NCBI GenBank assembly: GCA_017524615.1
Contig: JAFXVJ010000043.1
Location: forward strand, 23,647 to 87,646
Length of the DNA: 64,000 nucleotides
Reading direction: 5' to 3'
From: Clostridia bacterium
Lineage (GTDB): Bacteria > Bacillota > Clostridia > Christensenellales > Aristaeellaceae
Under the pieces are notes generated by a model. The model was given only the letters and a program-made list of their open reading frames with translations, was not told the DNA's origin and ran no database searches. Below are positions 8,935 to 16,748 of the stretch, in pieces. Every line of letters begins with the position of its first letter. Position 1 is the stretch's first letter. The position numbers were made by a program, and so were the translations under genes.

Positions 8935-9761
8935 AGCCGGGCCACCTCCTTTGCCATATCTGAAACGGTCAGCACCCCGTCAGCGATGGGCATGCCCTTT
9001 TGCCGCAGGGCCTGGGCGATCCGGGCCATGGGGGGCACGTCCAGCCGGTACGCGGCCAGCCGCTCCGCGTCGGAAAACACCTCCCGGGGCGTGCCGGACA
9101 TAACGATCTGGCCGTCGTGCATCACATGCACCCGATCGGCGGCCACGGCCTCCTCCATAAAGTGGGTGATCCACAGTACCGTGATCCCCTGCTCCCGGTT
9201 CAGCCGCTGCACCGCGTCCATCACTTCCCGGCGGCCCCGGGGATCCAGCATGGCGGTGGATTCGTCGAAAATAATGGCGTCGGGCTCCATGGCCAGCACG
9301 CCCGCGATGGCCACCCGCTGCTTCTGCCCGCCGGACAGGGTGTGGGGCGCGCGGCCGGCGAAGGCTTCCATGCCTACGTCCCGCAGGGCTTTTTCGATGC
9401 GGGCAGGCATATCCTGGGAGGGCACGCCGATGTTTTCCAGGCCAAAGGCCACGTCATCCTCCACCACCGTGGCTACCAGCTGGTTGTCCGGATTCTGGAA
9501 TACCATGCCTGCCCGGCGGCGGATTTCCCAGGTGTCCTTTTCGCCCTGGGTGTCCATGCCGCACACGGTCACTTTTCCTTCCGTGGGGAGATACAGGCCG
9601 TTGATCAGTTTGGCCAAGGTGGATTTGCCTGATCCGTTCTGGCCCAAAATAGCGTGAAATTCCCCCCGGGGTACGGTGAGGCTCACGTCCCGGACGGCGG
9701 TGGCGGCGTCCTCTTCATACGAAAAGGACACATGATCCACTTGAATGATGGCGTCTGCCAT
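8925..9761 (-). CDS. ecfA1: ECF transporter ATPase EcfA1
   Basis: 278 residues. First ATPase of the module. Walker A GQNGSGKST (about 40-48), Q-loop VFQNPDNQLVATVVEDDV, signature LSGGQKQRVAIAG, Walker B with the EcfA1-typical DESTAMLDP, and H-switch ITHFMEEA. First gene of ecfA1-ecfA2-ecfT, transcribed from a strong promoter at 9840-9868 and divergent from yajC. Confidence 0.94.
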   Translation of the reverse strand: MADAIIQVDHVSFSYEEDAATAVRDVSLTVPRGEFHAILGQNGSGKSTLAKLINGLYLPTEGKVTVCGMDTQGEKDTWEIRRRAGMVFQNPDNQLVATVVEDDVAFGLENIGVPSQDMPARIEKALRDVGMEAFAGRAPHTLSGGQKQRVAIAGVLAMEPDAIIFDESTAMLDPRGRREVMDAVQRLNREQGITVLWITHFMEEAVAADRVHVMHDGQIVMSGTPREVFSDAERLAAYRLDVPPMARIAQALRQKGMPIADGVLTVSDMAKEVARLCK

Positions 9762-9839
9762 GGGCTTTCCTCGTTTCCTTGCCGGTTGCTGCCGGATGAC
9801 CGGTCAACACCGCGTATTGGCGCCCTGCGGCGCAGGCGC

Positions 9840-9868
9840 ATTATAGCATATTTTTCCGGCCTTCGCAA
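9840..9868 (-). promoter_or_regulatory. Promoter of ecfA1-ecfA2-ecfT
   Basis: TTGCGA, 17-base spacer, TATAAT on the minus strand, with a TG extension just before the -10 (TATGCTATAAT). About 75 bases separate it from the ecfA1 start; I saw no vitamin riboswitch in that leader. Confidence 0.7.
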
Positions 9869-9965
9869 CACGGAAAGCGCCTTTCGTGGGCAGGACGCCC
9901 TCTCCCGCGCCGGGTTTTGGCCGCCATCTGCGGCCGGGTACGCCTCGATTGCTGAAAATTTGGGG

Positions 9966-9994
9966 TTTACAGGGGCGAAATTTCATTATATAAT
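9966..9994 (+). promoter_or_regulatory. Promoter of yajC
   Basis: TTTACA (9966-9971), 17-base spacer, TATAAT (9989-9994), 38 bases before the yajC start. It is divergent from the ecfA1 promoter. Confidence 0.75.
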
Positions 9995-10032
9995 ATTCAG
10001 GCAACAATTCGTTTGAAAGGCGGTTTACCATC

Positions 10033-10473
10033 ATGATTGATTATTTCTCCCTGATTTCCAGCGCAGCGGCTGAGGGCGAAGCCCAGCAGACCCAGGAAGT
10101 GGCGGGCGCTACCGAATCCCAGAGCACGCTGGACCCGAATGATCCGAACGCGCAGCAAGGCAGCATGGGCGCCAGCCTGGTCGGCATGCTGCTGCCCCTG
10201 GTGCTGATGGGCCTGATCTTTTATTTCATGCTCATTCGTCCCCAGCGCAAGAAGGACAAGAAAGTCAAGGAAATGCTGAATAACCTCAAGAGCGGCGACC
10301 GGGTCACCACCATCGGCGGCATTTACGGCACCATCGTGAGCATCAAGGATGACACCATCACCCTGGCTGTGGGCCAGAAGAATTCTCAGCCCACCGAAAT
10401 GATCATTGCCCGCTGGGCCATCCGCAATGTGGAAGAGATCAGCGTGGAAAATGAAGGCGAAATGCTGAACTGA
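10033..10473 (+). CDS. yajC: Preprotein translocase auxiliary subunit YajC
   Basis: 146 residues. YajC is a small membrane partner of SecDF in the Sec translocase. A soluble, acidic and Gln-rich N-terminus (about 1-48) is longer than usual; then one membrane helix (about 50-71, LVGMLLPLVLMGLIFYFMLI), the family hallmark RPQRKKDKK, and a basic-to-beta C-terminal domain (LKSGDRVTTIGGIYGTIVSI). SD AAAGGCGG lies 9 bases upstream. secD and secF do not follow; the gene stands alone, ended by a hairpin at 10519 and then mobile repeats. Confidence 0.92.
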   Translation: MIDYFSLISSAAAEGEAQQTQEVAGATESQSTLDPNDPNAQQGSMGASLVGMLLPLVLMGLIFYFMLIRPQRKKDKKVKEMLNNLKSGDRVTTIGGIYGTIVSIKDDTITLAVGQKNSQPTEMIIARWAIRNVEEISVENEGEMLN

Positions 10474-10518
10474 TCCCAGATCGGGCCTGCGAATCCGCAG
10501 TTACAGCCCTGAATCCAC

Positions 10519-10590
10519 GGGCGTCTTATCCGCACCGGCGCTGCTTCAAATGCCTGCGCGGAAAAGGCGCCCGTAAATTTGACTTTTTTT
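10519..10590 (+). terminator. Hairpin terminator after yajC
   Basis: GGGCGTCTTATCCGC (10519-10533) pairs with GCGGAAAAGGCGCCC (10558-10572) at 13 of 15 positions; a run of seven T follows about 12 bases later. The left arm with its flanks recurs almost exactly at 43275-43298. Confidence 0.5.
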
Positions 10591-10595
10591 ATTGG

Positions 10596-10791
10596 TTCTT
10601 CACGGATTGTGAGGGAAACGAAAACGCTTCGGCGTCATCCCGATCGCAGCGAAGCCGATAGGCGAAGCGCAGTCGAGGGATCCATGCGAGCATCCGGCAA
10701 ACAGATCTTTCGACGCCGTTCCGCTTTTCGCTCCACTCCGCTCAAGATGACAGGAAAGGCCGTTTCTTTTTCGCTGACTTTCCGTGAAGAA
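10596..10791. repeat. Type-1 inverted-repeat element, copy B (196 bp)
   Basis: Ends TTCTTCACGGA (10596-10606) and TCCGTGAAGAA (10781-10791). Internal GTCATCCCGATCG and CCGCTCAAGATGAC arms are present. It sits directly before a full type-2 element (10815-11381), with only 23 bases between them. Confidence 0.8.
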
Positions 10792-10814
10792 TCTCTTTAT
10801 TTGAAAACAGTATA

Positions 10815-11381
10815 ATACTATTCTTCTTCAAAAATCTTTCATGTTTGGGCGCCTTTTACGTTCTGACAGTGCGTCACTGCGGTCAACGCAGCGCTGCTGC
10901 GCTTTCCTTCGTTCTGCTTAGCCAGAACAAAAACCCCTCCCAAATCTGTTAAGATTTAAATCCAGATTGGCAAGGATGAAAAAAAGCAAAGGGACGACGG
11001 GGGTATTCTCTTTCGGAGCCCGAAAGAGAACCAGAAAGGGCGCCATAACGGCGGTGGTCATCGTACAGCTTCTGGCCCGGCCGCTGAAAGCGGCCAACCC
11101 GGATGCGATGCATCCGGGGAAAGCCGGGGGATCATCCCCAGGGAAAAACTCGCTTTTCTCTGAGGATGATCCCGGCTTTCATTGGGCCAGAAGCGTCAAA
11201 CATTCGCAATCCCAGCGTAACACGCGACGATTCCTTGGGTCTATCGATCAAGCAGCTTTGCGAGGAGTGGGTCCAGGGGATCATCCCCTGGCGCGGGGTT
11301 CAGGGGCCGCGAAGGCCCCTGCCTCGTCCTCCCGTTCTTTTGTCTCCCTTTGCGAATTGTGTTTTAGAAGAAGAATAGTAT
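10815..11381. repeat. Type-2 inverted-repeat element, full copy (567 bp)
   Basis: Perfect 15-base inverted ends ATACTATTCTTCTTC (10815-10829) and GAAGAAGAATAGTAT (11367-11381). The interior is rich in hairpins: CTCTTTCGG against CCGAAAGAG near 11010-11035, GGCCGC against GCGGCC near 11077-11095, and several GGGGATCATCCCC-like palindromes (11129-11290). A 138-codon frame starting with a TTG at 10967 runs through it but is not conserved in frame in the second copy at 63754, so I treat the element as non-coding. No transposase is present, so it would have to be moved in trans. Confidence 0.75.
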
Positions 11382-11393
11382 AAGACGAAAATA

Positions 11394-11435
11394 GCAAAAA
11401 GCGCAGGGCTGCTACGGCAGCGCCTGCGTTTTTGC
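11394..11435. terminator. Bidirectional hairpin terminator
   Basis: GCAAAAAGCGCAGG and GCTGC arms pair with GCAGC and CCTGCGTTTTTGC, giving a near-perfect stem with A-run and T-run on both sides. It could end transcripts from either direction downstream of cysK. Bases 11436-11644, between it and the cysK stop, hold no gene that I can support. Confidence 0.75.
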
Positions 11436-11644
11436 TTGTACCTGTTCGGTTGAGGCGTGTACAGAAACGAAAAACGAAAAAAAGTGAAAAACGTGAGAAA
11501 CGCGTGATGCGCGCGGGGGTATGGCGTCCCCGCGTACCCCTCGGTTTTTCTCCCGGGCGGGAAACCGCCCTCCGGTTGGCTGCGCGCCCGACGGAAAGAT
11601 TCCGTTCCCCTGGCGTGCAGGGCGCGCCTCCGGATCAACCGAAC

Positions 11645-12577
11645 TCAATCGGCGAACAGCGGTGTGGACAGATACCTGTCGCCGGTGTCGGGCAAAAGCG
11701 CCACGATGGTCTTGCCCGCGTTTTCGGGACGCTTGGCCAGCTCAATGGCCGCCCAAGCAGCAGCGCCCGAGGAAATGCCCACCAGCACGCCCTCTTTTTT
11801 ACCGATCTGCTTTCCGGCGGCGAAGGCGTCTTCGTTCGCCACGGGGATGATCTCGTCATAAACGCCCGTATCAAGCACCTGAGGCACGAAGCCTGCGCCG
11901 ATGCCCTGGATCTTGTGGGGGCCTGCGGTGCCCTGGCTGAGCACGGGGGAGGAGGCGGGCTCCACGGCCACCACCTTCACGGCGGGGTTCTTTTCCTTCA
12001 GGAATTTGCCCGTGCCGGTGATGGTGCCGCCGGTGCCCACGCCGGCCACGAAGATATCCACTTTCCCATCGGTATCCTGCCAGATTTCGGGGCCTGTGGT
12101 GGCGTAATGGATGGCCGGATTGGCGGGATTGACGAACTGGCCGGGAATGAAGCTGCCGGGGATCTGAGCGGCCAGTTCATCGGCCTTGGCGATGGCGCCC
12201 TTCATGCCCTTGGCGCCTTCGGTGAGCACCAATTCAGCGCCGTAGGCCTTCATCAGCTGGCGGCGCTCCACGCTCATGGTGTCGGGCATGACGATGATGA
12301 TGCGGTATCCGCGGGCGGCGGCCACGGCGGCCAGGCCGATGCCGGTGTTGCCGGAGGTGGGCTCAATGATGGTGGCGCCGGGCTTCAGCAGGCCCTTATT
12401 TTCCGCGTCATCGATCATGGCCTTGGCGATGCGGTCCTTCACCGATCCGGCAGGATTGAAGTATTCCAGCTTGGCCAGCACCTTGGCCTTCAGGTTCAGT
12501 TCGTTTTCAATATGGCTCAGCTCCAGCAGCGGGGTGCCGCCAATCAGCTGGTCGGCAGATGTATACGTACGGCTCAT
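11645..12577 (-). CDS. cysK: Cysteine synthase A (O-acetylserine sulfhydrylase)
   Basis: 310 residues, family-typical. PLP enzyme that makes cysteine from O-acetylserine and sulfide. The PLP lysine is K47 in [10 protein letters not shown]; the substrate loop is TSGNTGIG; the phosphate-binding loop is [10 protein letters not shown]; the QGIGAGFVP segment is also typical of CysK. An upstream in-frame ATG exists, but GGAGG lies 8 bases before the ATG at 12577. It has a consensus promoter and, just downstream of it, a palindromic site shared with the neighbouring Rrf2 gene, so sulfur- or Fe-S-responsive control is likely (inference). Confidence 0.95.
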   Translation of the reverse strand: MSRTYTSADQLIGGTPLLELSHIENELNLKAKVLAKLEYFNPAGSVKDRIAKAMIDDAENKGLLKPGATIIEPTSGNTGIGLAAVAAARGYRIIIVMPDTMSVERRQLMKAYGAELVLTEGAKGMKGAIAKADELAAQIPGSFIPGQFVNPANPAIHYATTGPEIWQDTDGKVDIFVAGVGTGGTITGTGKFLKEKNPAVKVVAVEPASSPVLSQGTAGPHKIQGIGAGFVPQVLDTGVYDEIIPVANEDAFAAGKQIGKKEGVLVGISSGAAAWAAIELAKRPENAGKTIVALLPDTGDRYLSTPLFAD

Positions 12578-12667
12578 GATTTCATCCTCCATTTATTCTT
12601 TAATGATTTCCGGGAAAAAACACTGTCCGCATCAACATCGCCTGATCCTTGCGCAGTTCATCTGAAT

Positions 12668-12688
12668 AACCCACCTTTCAAATAGGTT
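12668..12688. promoter_or_regulatory. Candidate Rrf2 operator in the cysK leader
   Basis: A 21-base imperfect palindrome starting AACCCACCT and ending ATAGGTT, located just downstream of the cysK -10. It matches the site at 12831-12851 in the Rrf2 promoter at 15 of 21 positions in the same orientation, including ACCC, CCT, AAT and GGTT. Confidence 0.45.
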
Positions 12689-12695
12689 TATCGGC

Positions 12696-12724
12696 ATTAT
12701 AGAAGGACCGGAGCGGATTGTCAA
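12696..12724 (-). promoter_or_regulatory. Consensus promoter of cysK
   Basis: Perfect TTGACA (12719-12724) and perfect TATAAT (12696-12701) with a 17-base spacer on the minus strand, about 120 bases before the cysK start. A promoter this strong next to a palindrome suggests repression rather than activation. Confidence 0.85.
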
Positions 12725-12817
12725 GGGGGAAAAAGAAAAAAACTGGATACTTTCGGCGGATATACTGTAAAAAAACAATGGCCGATCTCTCCTCGGCCGA
12801 ACAGAAACAAAAAACAA

Positions 12818-12846
12818 TTGAAATCCCACTTACCCTCCTGTATAAT
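12818..12846 (+). promoter_or_regulatory. Promoter of the Rrf2 regulator
   Basis: TTGAAA (12818-12823), 17-base spacer, TATAAT (12841-12846), 28 bases before the start codon. Confidence 0.75.
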
Positions 12847-12851
12847 GGGTT
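12831..12851. promoter_or_regulatory. Candidate autoregulatory operator of the Rrf2 gene
   Basis: TACCCTCCTG followed by TATAATGGGTT: an ACCC/GGGT palindrome that overlaps the -10 element completely. Binding here would block the promoter. It matches the cysK leader site at 15 of 21 positions. Confidence 0.45.
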
Positions 12852-12874
12852 AAACCGGAAAGGGGGAGACGACA

Positions 12875-13387
12875 ATGATGATGATTTCCACGCGTGGGCG
12901 ATATGCGCTGCGGGTGATGGCTGACATGGCGCAGCATGGCCGGGACGGGTATCTTCCGCTGAAGGAAATCGCGGACCGGCAGGAAATATCCGAAAAATAT
13001 CTGGAAAGCATTCTGATGATCCTGGTTCGCCAGGGCCTGCTGACCGGCGTGCGGGGCAAAGGCGGAGGATACCGCCTCACCCGGCCGCCCGAAGCATATA
13101 CCGTGGGGGAGATCCTGCGCCTCTCCGAGGGAAGCCTGGCCCCTGTTGCCTGCCTGGAGGAGGGAGCCGATCCCTGTCCCCGGCGGGAAAAATGCGTCAC
13201 GCTGCCGATGTGGAAGCGGCTGGACGATTTGATCCGGCAGTTTTTCGATGGGATCACTTTGAAGGATTTGATGGCCTCGCCCGGGAAGCCTGACGCGATT
13301 CTTCCGGAGATCAACGCCCCGGCAGAGGCCTCCGCGGCCCCGTATCCCGCCGGAAAACAGGAAAAATCCCAGAGAAAGCACGAATGA
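12875..13387 (+). CDS. Rrf2-family transcriptional regulator with three conserved cysteines
   Basis: 170 residues. Winged-helix N-terminus (STRGRYALRVMADMAQ, recognition region around 28-62 with LKEIADRQEISEKYLE), the Rrf2 wing GVRGKGGGYRLTR, then C93, C101 and C107 (ACLEEGADPC, PRREKC), the position where IscR binds a [2Fe-2S] cluster and which CymR lacks. An unusual Ala/Pro-rich tail (about 140-170) follows. SD AAGGGGGAG is 6 bases upstream. It is divergent from cysK and shares an operator-like palindrome with it, so it probably senses Fe-S or cysteine status and controls both genes (inference). Confidence 0.88.
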   Translation: MMMISTRGRYALRVMADMAQHGRDGYLPLKEIADRQEISEKYLESILMILVRQGLLTGVRGKGGGYRLTRPPEAYTVGEILRLSEGSLAPVACLEEGADPCPRREKCVTLPMWKRLDDLIRQFFDGITLKDLMASPGKPDAILPEINAPAEASAAPYPAGKQEKSQRKHE

Positions 13388-13397
13388 TCTCTGGGAT
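13366..13397 (+). terminator. Terminator at the end of the Rrf2 gene
   Basis: ATCCCAGAGA (13366-13375) pairs perfectly with TCTCTGGGAT (13388-13397); TTTTT follows about 10 bases later. The stem overlaps the stop codon. Confidence 0.5.
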
Positions 13398-13460
13398 TCA
13401 TGGGATGTTTTTCGCTGTGGCCTTCAGCCGCTTTGCACGGCAGGGGGGAGGACACCTTCC

Positions 13461-14798
13461 TCAACGCTCCTGCAATTGCTGCATCAGATCGCTGACCAGG
13501 GTGCTCAGCGCGGGGGAGGATTTCATTTCCAGGGATACCTTTTGGCAGGCGTGGTTCACCGTGGAGTGATCCCGTCCGCCAAAGGAGGAGCCGATCATGG
13601 TGAGCGGCGCGCCCACGATTTCCCGGGCGATATACATGGCGATTTGACGGGGAACGGCCACATCGCGGCTGCGGCGGGGGCCCTTCAGATCATCCACCGA
13701 CACGCTGTAGTAGGTGGCTACCGCGTCCATCACATCCTCGCAGGTGACCCGCCGGGGCTCGCTGCGGGCAAAGATCTCCTTCAGCGCTTCCTCCGCCAGC
13801 GCCCGGTCCACCGGACGCCCGGTCAGGGAGGAATAGGCCACCAGGCGGGTCAGGCAGCCCTCCAGCTCCCGGATGTTGCTGGACACCCGTTCGGCGATCA
13901 TGGTGAGCACTTCCGTGTCCACGTTCAGCAGTTCGTCCTCGGCCTTCTTTTGCAGGATGGCCACGCGGGTTTCCAGGTCGGGCTTGGTGATATCGGCAAT
14001 AAGCCCCCACTCAAACCGGCTGCGCAGGCGCTCCTCTAACTTGGCGATTTCCCGGGGCGGTTTATCGGAGCTGAGGATGATCTGCTTTCCGGCGGTATGC
14101 AGCGCGTTGAACGTGTGGAAGAATTCTTCCTGGGTGCCTGTTTTGCCGGTGAGGAACTGGATATCGTCCACCATCAGCACGTCGATGTTCCGGTATTTTT
14201 CCCGGAATTCGGCCTGGGTGCGCTTATTGAGGGAATTGACCATTTCGTTCATGAAGATTTCACTGGTGACGTACTTCACCCGCAATGTGGGCTTCTGGGA
14301 CAGCATATAATGGCCGATGGCGTGCATCAGATGGGTTTTGCCCAGGCCCACGCCGCCGTAAATGAACAGGGGATTATAAGCGTCCGCGGGGGATTCCGCC
14401 ACCGCCAGGGACGCCGCGTGGGCAAAGCGATTGTTGTTGCCCACCACGAAGGTGTCAAAGGTGTATTTGGGATTCAGGCTGGATTCGTCCGCCGGCTTGT
14501 TGTCCGGGGTGATGCCCGCCCGGTACTCATCCGCTTGGGACGGGGTGAGGATGTGGGCCGTGATGGGCTTGCCCACCACCTGGGACAGGGAATTGCTGAT
14601 CAGCAGGGAATAACGGGGCACCACGAACTGATGGAAAAAATCCGTGACGGCCTCGATAAAAAACTGATCGCCGGAATACCCCAGCGGGCGCAGCGAGGTT
14701 TTGATCCAAGTGTTGTATGTAATGTCGGACATTTCAGCGCGCATGATGGCGCACGCCTGGTCCCAAATCGCCTGTTTGTCCAATGTGCTCGCTCCCAT
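13461..14798 (-). CDS. dnaA: Chromosomal replication initiator DnaA
   Basis: 445 residues, family-typical. Domain I (about 1-85) begins DKQAIWDQACAIMRAE; a short linker (to about 108) follows; the AAA+ domain has FVVGNNNRFAHAA, Walker A GGVGLGKTHL, Walker B VLMVDDIQFL and sensor motifs; domain IV ends with the DnaA-box-binding signature GGRDHSTVNHACQKV. The start has only a weak AAAGAA ribosome site. dnaN, recF and gyrB are not next to it: the upstream side is a 470-base leader with DnaA boxes and the downstream side is the Rrf2 gene, which departs from the usual Firmicute dnaA-dnaN order. Confidence 0.97.
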   Translation of the reverse strand: MGASTLDKQAIWDQACAIMRAEMSDITYNTWIKTSLRPLGYSGDQFFIEAVTDFFHQFVVPRYSLLISNSLSQVVGKPITAHILTPSQADEYRAGITPDNKPADESSLNPKYTFDTFVVGNNNRFAHAASLAVAESPADAYNPLFIYGGVGLGKTHLMHAIGHYMLSQKPTLRVKYVTSEIFMNEMVNSLNKRTQAEFREKYRNIDVLMVDDIQFLTGKTGTQEEFFHTFNALHTAGKQIILSSDKPPREIAKLEERLRSRFEWGLIADITKPDLETRVAILQKKAEDELLNVDTEVLTMIAERVSSNIRELEGCLTRLVAYSSLTGRPVDRALAEEALKEIFARSEPRRVTCEDVMDAVATYYSVSVDDLKGPRRSRDVAVPRQIAMYIAREIVGAPLTMIGSSFGGRDHSTVNHACQKVSLEMKSSPALSTLVSDLMQQLQER

Positions 14799-14891
14799 TT
14801 CTTTTGCGCGGTTTCTGCATGTTTATTTGCGGCCCTTTTCGCTGAAAAGCGGAAAAAAGAACACCCGGCAGCAATCATCCATGCGGCAGGA

Positions 14892-15183
14892 TGTGGATAA
14901 CTTTTTGTGGAAAACTCTTTTCCAGATCAACCACGCCCTTATCATAGCAGATTTCATGTTTTTTTTCAAGAGGAACACCGCCTTGCCTCCCCCTTTCCCC
15001 GAAGGAAAGAAAATAGAACTGTTGATAACTTTTATTCAACCAATGGTATGACCCTTCCGTTGCCGCCACAATTTATGGAACCGTTGCCGTCTGAAAATGA
15101 AAATTTATCCAATTTATTTATATTTATTCAATATTATTAAATTTCTGGTGCAAATTCTTCTTATTTGGGAAATATTTCTATAC
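14892..15183. promoter_or_regulatory. DnaA boxes and AT-rich stretch upstream of dnaA
   Basis: One perfect DnaA box (TGTGGATAA, 14892-14900), near-matches TGTGGAAAA (14906-14914), TGTTGATAA (15020-15028) and TTATCCAAT (15105-15113), then a very AT-rich run at about 15100-15180. The first two boxes lie between the promoter and the dnaA start, where bound DnaA could repress its own gene. It could also be a secondary part of the origin. Bases 15184-15274 hold nothing I recognise. Confidence 0.55.
14941..14969 (-). promoter_or_regulatory. Promoter of dnaA
   Basis: TTGAAA (14964-14969), 17-base spacer, TATGAT (14941-14946) on the minus strand. The leader is about 135 bases and contains DnaA boxes. 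Confidence 0.65.
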
Positions 15184-15274
15184 ACGGCTGAAAAGAACCT
15201 GGGCCGGACAGGCAGCCGGCCTGAAAAACGGAGGGGCAAAGCACGGAAGGGAGCCGGGACACGGGAAAAAGGTG

Positions 15275-15570
15275 TTCTTCACAGATTGTCAGAGAAACGA
15301 AAACCCTTCGGTGTCATCCCGAGCGAAGCGCAGCCGAGGGATCTATGCGTGAATCGTTAACCCGGCAAGCAGATCTTTCGACTCCGTTCCGCTCTCGCTC
15401 CACTCCGCTCAAGATGACATGATACTATTCTCAGAAAAAACATTTATCATTTTTGAGCGTCTTTTTCCGCCTTGGCGGGGCTTCATTCCGGCCAACGCAG
15501 CGCTGCCACGTCTCCCTTCGTTAGAATAGTATGAAAGACTGATTCTTTCTCCCTGACTTTCCGTGAAGAA
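15275..15570. repeat. Type-1 inverted-repeat element, copy C, interrupted by a type-2 element
   Basis: Ends TTCTTCACAGA (15275-15285, one change) and TCCGTGAAGAA (15560-15570). Without the 111-base insertion at 15422-15532 it would be 185 bases, close to copies A and B. The flanks of the insertion (GATGACATG and GAAAGAC) line up directly with the uninterrupted GATGACAGGAAAGG of copy B. Confidence 0.8.
15422..15532. repeat. Type-2 element, internally deleted, nested in type-1 copy C
   Basis: Inverted ends ATACTATTCT (15422-15431) and AGAATAGTAT (15523-15532). The first roughly 95 bases resemble the left end of the full copy at 10815 (shared CCAACGCAGCGCTGC-like and CTTCGTT segments), then it jumps to the right end. 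A deletion derivative of this kind is typical of miniature elements. Confidence 0.75.
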
Positions 15571-15659
15571 TCAAAAAAGGGCACGCTCAGCGCGCCCACT
15601 GTCTCCTCCGCGCGATTCTTCCCGTCAGGGATATCTGCGCTGCCATTTTTCCATACGGC

Positions 15660-16508
15660 TCAATGCCCTTCCAGCTGCTCCAGGCACTGGTACAGGTGCT
15701 CCAATTCATCTTCGCTGTAGTATTGCAGGATGATCCTGCCCTTTTTCCGGCTGCCCTGCAGGGTGGTGCGCAGGCCCAGGGTTTCCCGCATGCGGTTTTC
15801 CATATCCTGCAATTCCAGCGGCAACGGCTTGGGGGCGGCTTTTTTCCGGATGACGGGCAGCGGCTGGGCCGCCAGCTTTTCCAGCGCCCGCACGCTGAGC
15901 CCCTCCAGGACGGTCCTTTCCGCCAGGGCGATCTGGCGCTGCTCCTCCTCAACGCCCGCCAGCACCCGGGCGTGGCCCGCGCTGAGGCGGCCCTCGATCA
16001 CGTCCTGCTGCACGGACGCGGGCAGGTTCAGCAGCCGCAGCAGATTCGCCACCGCCGGGCGGGATTTGCCCAGCCGCTTGGCAGCCTGTTCCTGGGTGTA
16101 GTTGCAGGCGTCCATCAGCTGACGCACAGCGGCGGCTTCCTCGATCGGGTTCAGATCCTCCCGCTGGATATTTTCGATCAGCGCCGCTTCCATCTGCTCT
16201 TCCGGGGTAAAATTCCGCACGATGCAGGGCACCGCGTCCAATCCGGCGATCCGGGCGGCGCGGAACCGGCGTTCTCCGGCGACGATGCGGTATCGTCCGT
16301 TTTGCTCCACCACCAGCAGCGGCTGCAGCACGCCCGCTTCCCGGATGGAATCGGCCAGGGTCTGCAGCCCGGCCTCGTCAAAATCCCGCCGGGGCTGGTC
16401 CGGGTTCCGGTCCAGTTCCGTGATGGCGATCATGCTGACTGTATTTTCTGAATCGTTGGGTTCGGGCAGCAGGGCATCCAGCCCCCGGCCCAGGCCGGTT
16501 TTCTTCAT
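15660..16508 (-). CDS. parB: Chromosome partitioning protein ParB (Spo0J)
   Basis: 282 residues. CTP-dependent DNA clamp that loads at parS and works with ParA and SMC in origin segregation. The N-terminus MKKTGLGRGLDALL is typical of ParB; then the ParB/sulfiredoxin domain with the CTPase motif GERRFRAARIAGL, the ENIQREDLNPIEEA stretch, the helix-turn-helix (TQEQAAKRLGKSRPAVANLLRLL) and a C-terminal dimer domain (YYSEDELEHLYQCLEQL). The frame is open further upstream but AAAGGAG lies 8 bases before the ATG at 16508. The 240-base gap to parA is long and holds a hairpin (16725-16746) but no clear promoter. I saw no parS-like palindrome in the window. Confidence 0.94.
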   Translation of the reverse strand: MKKTGLGRGLDALLPEPNDSENTVSMIAITELDRNPDQPRRDFDEAGLQTLADSIREAGVLQPLLVVEQNGRYRIVAGERRFRAARIAGLDAVPCIVRNFTPEEQMEAALIENIQREDLNPIEEAAAVRQLMDACNYTQEQAAKRLGKSRPAVANLLRLLNLPASVQQDVIEGRLSAGHARVLAGVEEEQRQIALAERTVLEGLSVRALEKLAAQPLPVIRKKAAPKPLPLELQDMENRMRETLGLRTTLQGSRKKGRIILQYYSEDELEHLYQCLEQLEGH

Positions 16509-16748
16509 GGGCGTTTCTCCTTTGGCGGACGCGCCGCGATACTCGTGATACAAAAGGATGCTGCGGCATGCGCATGCCGCAATCAGGGTGCCGCAAAGAC
16601 GTGTCTGACGCGCCGCGGCTCCGGGCGGCATCGGCGTCCGATCGGATCCGATGCATCGATTCCTTCCAATAAATGAGGCAACTGTCCAGCGCGCGACCGA
16701 ACAGATACAAATAAACGACATTTTGATAACCGCGCAAGCCGCGCGCGG

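Noticed and set aside
9762-9839. Vitamin riboswitch before ecfA1
   Set aside because: The leader is only about 75 bases and shows no conserved riboswitch core.
10967-11383. 138-codon open frame inside the type-2 element
   Set aside because: Against the second copy at 63754 the sequence has compensating one-base indels and a three-base change within 60 bases, and the frame is dominated by palindromes; coding is unlikely.
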